Part shown: positions 6,063-8,556 of the stretch, in pieces | Position numbering within the stretch: position 1 is the stretch's first letter | Layout: the number at the start of each line of letters is the position of its first letter | NCBI GenBank assembly: GCA_003133505.1 | Contig: PKXT01000028.1 | Span: 1-8,556, forward strand | Length of the DNA stretch: 8,556 bases | Reading direction: 5' to 3' | DNA from: Acidobacteriota bacterium | GTDB taxonomy: Bacteria; Acidobacteriota; Terriglobia; Acidiferrales; UBA7541 | The notes under the pieces: generated by a model | Database searches by the model: none | What the model saw: the letters and a program-made list of their open reading frames with translations, nothing else | What the model was told of the DNA's origin: nothing | Made by a program: the position numbers and the translations under genes

Positions 6063-6656
6063 TTACTTTTGCCGAAAAACGTTGGCCATGCGGAACGGCT
6101 TCTGTCCGTAGTGCTCGATCTCCACGTCGTCTTTCTTGTCGAATCTAATCGTGCAGGCGGGCGCAAAAAACCCGCTTCCTTTCCCATCCTTGTCGATATT
6201 CAGCACAACGATAGAGAACGGATAATTGCGCGAACGCGTGCTATTGGTCATCTCGGCCAACGCGATGGGACGGTTCGTCATCAGCAGGATATGTTGTCCG
6301 CCGTTCTTGGTTGGCTGAATGCGGACAACCGCCATCGCGGTGCCCACTGAGCCGGTCGGCGTAACGCGACCCTTCTCCTTCATGTTGTTCATGGCCTTCA
6401 TCAGGCCTTCTGGACCTTTGCTTTTCAGGGTGCCTGCCAGTTCATCAATTTCCGCGTTACTACTTAGTTCCCGCACATATACATTCATGGTGAAATTCCT
6501 GCCCGCAGCAGAGCCGGCCTGCCCAAAGGCGGTCGCCGAATATTGTGCTGGTATTGCAAATTGCGCCGCCGGAGGCTGCATTTCCTGCGCGGCCCCGGAC
6601 AGCAGCACAGAGCACATTAGCATGCCGGTAACTACCGGGTATCCTAGTTGTGGCAT
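6063..6656 (-). CDS. Small secreted protein of an unnamed acidobacterial-type family
   Basis: 197 residues, function unknown. ATG 6656 is preferred: GGGAGG at 6664-6669 is seven bases away, and only this frame gives the full protein. A second ATG at 6660 lies three bases from the ribosome site but opens another frame. Residues 1-23 form a hydrophobic export-like segment (GMLMCSVLLSGAAQ) that unusually lacks positive charges before it. A Pro/Ala/Gln-rich linker follows to about 53. The conserved body is at 56-197: NFTMNVYVRELSSNAEID, GPEGLMKAMNNM (81-92), a TNRPIALAE strand (127-135) and RSRNYPFSIVVLNIDKDGKGSG (141-162, quoted in part), ending in FDKKDDVEIEHYG. I recall hypothetical acidobacterial proteins with the same GR-TGxxG, TNRPIAxxE and TRSRxYxxxxxxLNxDKDGKG pattern, with no assigned role. 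The context is envelope genes on both sides. Confidence 0.75.
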   Translation of the reverse strand: MPQLGYPVVTGMLMCSVLLSGAAQEMQPPAAQFAIPAQYSATAFGQAGSAAGRNFTMNVYVRELSSNAEIDELAGTLKSKGPEGLMKAMNNMKEKGRVTPTGSVGTAMAVVRIQPTKNGGQHILLMTNRPIALAEMTNSTRSRNYPFSIVVLNIDKDGKGSGFFAPACTIRFDKKDDVEIEHYGQKPFRMANVFRQK

Positions 6657-6761
6657 TCATTGCCCTCCCAAATTTAAAGACCAACTCTGCCAGTACTTTC
6701 CAGCCACCCACTGCGTTCCAAGATTTTCCTGAATCCAATTCGGCATCGCTTGGGGGCCAGA

Positions 6762-7745
6762 CTAATCCTCGTCGTCCGTGCGGTGCCAGGACTTATCCGG
6801 ATTGTAGCGCTCCATTGTCTTGACGATGTCAAGGGAGTTGGGGCCTAGGTCCTTCTGGAAGACCACGCCGTTGTAGCTGACCATGAATGTCACTACGCCT
6901 GTGACGCGATACTCGGCAGGTACAGCAACCAGTGCAAAACCGCCGATCATCGCCCCCTCAATCACATAGTCGAGTTGGCCGAGGGGCGCAGCCGGGCCCT
7001 GCCCCTTCAGCACTTTGAAGTAGTAGCCATGGAAGGGATTCCGCTTATCCACGTAACCATCTTGGAGGGCTTTTGCTACCGCCTCACTGATGGGGCCACT
7101 CCAGCTACCGTTTGGGTTTTGCCAAGCCAATCCATCCTGGCTTCCAGACGTACTGATTATTCGTTGCGCGTATTGATTCACTTCGGAGCCGTGGTGGATT
7201 TCCTCTGCATAGTCCTGTTGGGCTTCCACAAACCCGCGGCAAATGACGATGGCGTTTAATTCATTGGCCCCGATGCGCCGGTCAAGAATCTCAGACCGGC
7301 CGGCTTTCGAATCAAAATGCCACTTTCCTCCCTGCTTAACGATCGGAACCGGCGTGGGCCAGTCATCATTCCCGACCGAGAGGATCGCCCGGTTCGGGTT
7401 ATGAGGATCGACATCCAGGTTCATTTTCTGTCGCGCCATCGCGGCAAACGCTGCTCGCGAGTTCTTGTCCTGCACGGTGTCTTTGGTGGAGACGAAATCC
7501 TGGCCATCGGGCCCAAAGATCGCCAGCAACGCGGCCACATCATCGTTCTTAACCGCCAAAATCATGGCCTCCGCAGCCTGTTGCGGCGTTTCAAATGTTC
7601 TCTGTTGTGGCTGTTCGGCTGCAGCTGTTGCCGCTCTGGTTGGCGACGAGGCGCGCAGAGGAGATACCTGAATACACCAGGCAGTAATGCCAAGCATCGT
7701 AAGGAGCACATTCGCGCGCAGAATATTCAATTTTGAGAAGTTCAT
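6762..7745 (-). CDS. DUF2950 family exported protein
   Basis: 327 residues. ATG 7745 follows GAGGG at 7753-7757 with seven bases between. The N-terminus MNFSKLNILRANVLLTMLGITAW is a signal peptide or anchor (here described, 1-32), followed by an Ala/Gln linker. From residue 50 the DUF2950 hallmarks appear in order: FETPQQAAEAMILAVKNDD, IFGPDGQDFVS (76-86), VGNDDWPTPVPIV (124-136), GGKWHFDSKAGR (139-150), EILDRRIGANELNAI (152-166), YAQRIISTSGSQDGLAW (192-208), FHGYYFKVLKGQGPAAP (238-254), MIGGFALVAVPAEY (266-279), GVVTFMVSYNGVVFQKDLG (283-301) and the final NPDKSW. The family's usual length is about 290-330, so it is complete. Its function is unknown; it is probably periplasmic. It follows the DUF3300 gene by 25 bases, a pairing known across Proteobacteria and Acidobacteriota, which implies a joint role. 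Confidence 0.93.
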   Translation of the reverse strand: MNFSKLNILRANVLLTMLGITAWCIQVSPLRASSPTRAATAAAEQPQQRTFETPQQAAEAMILAVKNDDVAALLAIFGPDGQDFVSTKDTVQDKNSRAAFAAMARQKMNLDVDPHNPNRAILSVGNDDWPTPVPIVKQGGKWHFDSKAGRSEILDRRIGANELNAIVICRGFVEAQQDYAEEIHHGSEVNQYAQRIISTSGSQDGLAWQNPNGSWSGPISEAVAKALQDGYVDKRNPFHGYYFKVLKGQGPAAPLGQLDYVIEGAMIGGFALVAVPAEYRVTGVVTFMVSYNGVVFQKDLGPNSLDIVKTMERYNPDKSWHRTDDED

Positions 7746-7770
7746 GTATTTTCCCTCGTTTACCGCTTAA

Positions 7771-8556
7771 TCACCGACCACGTCCGGCGCTCCCTGCACG
7801 CGCTCCTCCCCCACCACGAGCAGCACCCATACTGGAAGCACCTCGCGCACTGCTCGCCTGGGTGCTTGCTTTGCTCGATGCTCCTCCGAGGACATTCGTA
7901 TTCGGCGAAGCATTGCTAATTGGAACCTGCCGGTTCCCAATATTGTTTGCCCCACTGCTTCCCCGGTTCGGACTCTGGCTAGACGAGCTTGCGCCGGTAT
8001 TAGGTATAGATCGGTTTCCGGCCCCGCTGCTGCGGTTTGCGTCCAGATTGCCCTTGCTCGCTCCGGCGTTCGAGCCAGATAGATTTCCAGCGCCGCTTCC
8101 ACGGCTTGCGCCCAAGCCGCCTGTGGTTGCGCTAGCATTCGAACCTGCTCGGCTTCCAGACGTACTGCCTCGATTGCTCGCCCCAGGCTGCTGCTTGCCG
8201 CTCAATCCCTGCTGCTGTGCATTGGTCTGCCGCGTGGCCATGGAGTCACCGCGGCTGGTGCCCCCATACTTAGTGGCCACCTGCTTATTCGAATAGGGAG
8301 CGCCTCCACGGTGCTGAGGATTGTGCTGCCAGGTTCCCTTGTTAGCCGGCAATTGCGATGGACGGTTGTTGACATTGTTACGATTCACATTGTTGACGTT
8401 TATCTTGTTGTAGTTATTGATGTAATTGTTATTAATATTTATATTAATGTTATTATTTCTGCCCCATCCGCAGTTGTAACCCCAACCTCCTCCCCATGCT
8501 GCGCCGATCGCGATGCCCACACCGAATCCTATGGCAGCGCCGGCGTAGTACGCTGG
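7771..8556 (-). CDS. DUF3300 family protein, C-terminal part (5' end outside window)
   Basis: The frame is open from the right edge (PAYYAGAAIGFGVGIAIGAA...) to TGA 7773-7771, giving 261 visible residues; the N-terminal DUF3300 domain lies beyond the window. A GTG at 8520 is internal, not the start. Visible parts are a Gly/Ala helix-like run and GGGWGYNCGWGR (1-33), an Asn-rich tract with alternating N/I/V (33-64), the family's WQHNPQHRGGAPYSNK motif with TKYGG (76-99), and a long low-complexity Ser/Gly/Asn/Ala tail (100-261) with imperfect repeats such as GSGAGNLSGSNAGASKGN and a basic GRGR end. The tail probably is disordered and extracytoplasmic. The DUF2950 gene follows 25 bases later, so the two are almost certainly co-transcribed. 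Function is unknown. Confidence 0.88.
   Translation of the reverse strand, partial: PAYYAGAAIGFGVGIAIGAAWGGGWGYNCGWGRNNNINININNNYINNYNKINVNNVNRNNVNNRPSQLPANKGTWQHNPQHRGGAPYSNKQVATKYGGTSRGDSMATRQTNAQQQGLSGKQQPGASNRGSTSGSRAGSNASATTGGLGASRGSGAGNLSGSNAGASKGNLDANRSSGAGNRSIPNTGASSSSQSPNRGSSGANNIGNRQVPISNASPNTNVLGGASSKASTQASSARGASSMGAARGGGGARAGSAGRGR
8365..8460 (-). repeat. AT-rich Asn/Ile codon tract inside the DUF3300 gene
   Basis: These 96 bases are almost all AAT/AAC, ATT/ATA, GTC/GTT and TAC/TAT codons, encoding a tract in which Asn alternates with Ile, Val and Tyr. The DNA is far more AT-rich than either flank. The tract is in frame and typical of DUF3300 proteins, so it is a low-complexity coding repeat and not inserted DNA. 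Confidence 0.6.

Noticed and set aside
7733..8296. Pro/Leu/Ala-rich plus-strand frame of 187 residues
   Set aside because: It is a mirror of the Gly/Ser/Asn-rich DUF3300 tail on the minus strand; its repetitiveness is inherited from that tail.

Overview
The window looks like chromosomal DNA of a Gram-negative soil-type bacterium, most likely an Acidobacteriota (Terriglobia/Koribacter-like) member. This rests on family content, not on a marker gene. The content is a DUF3300-DUF2950 pair, a DUF5666-plus-OmpA fusion of acidobacterial type, a small secreted protein of an unnamed acidobacterial family, and a 'neuromedin U'-style outer-membrane beta-barrel. Base composition is moderate and even, except for an AT-rich promoter region near 1130-1370 and an AT-rich Asn-codon tract near 8365-8460. 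I see no rRNA, tRNA, CRISPR array, insertion sequence, phage gene or defence system.

Layout. Bases 1-930 (minus) hold the N-terminal 310 residues of a secreted right-handed beta-helix protein that runs off the left edge. Bases 931-1500 are a long divergent non-coding region with a 5' stem-loop and two GTTAAC palindromes. Bases 1501-2940 (plus) encode a sigma-54 activator (NtrC/Fis family) with a degenerate receiver domain. From 3103 onward everything is on the minus strand. Read in the direction of transcription, from right to left, the order is: a partial DUF3300 protein (7771-8556), DUF2950 (6762-7745), a small secreted protein (6063-6656), a DUF5666/coiled-coil/OmpA protein (4980-5912), an outer-membrane beta-barrel 'transporter' (3927-4898), a frameshifted small basic protein (3768-3897) and an intrinsic terminator (3707-3740). 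Beyond the terminator lies a truncated, frameshifted second copy of the beta-barrel gene (3103-3434).

How it may work together. Every complete minus-strand protein between 3927 and 7745 carries an export-type N-terminus (the start of the DUF3300 protein lies outside the window). The gene gaps are 25, 105, 150, 80 and 29 bases, so the run looks like one or more envelope transcripts ending at 3707. The sigma-54 activator is convergent to it and divergent from the beta-helix gene. A regulatory link is possible, but I found no convincing -24/-12 promoter. The main oddities are two decayed genes next to each other, loss of the peptidoglycan-binding Asp in the OmpA domain, and loss of the phosphorylation pocket in the activator's receiver.
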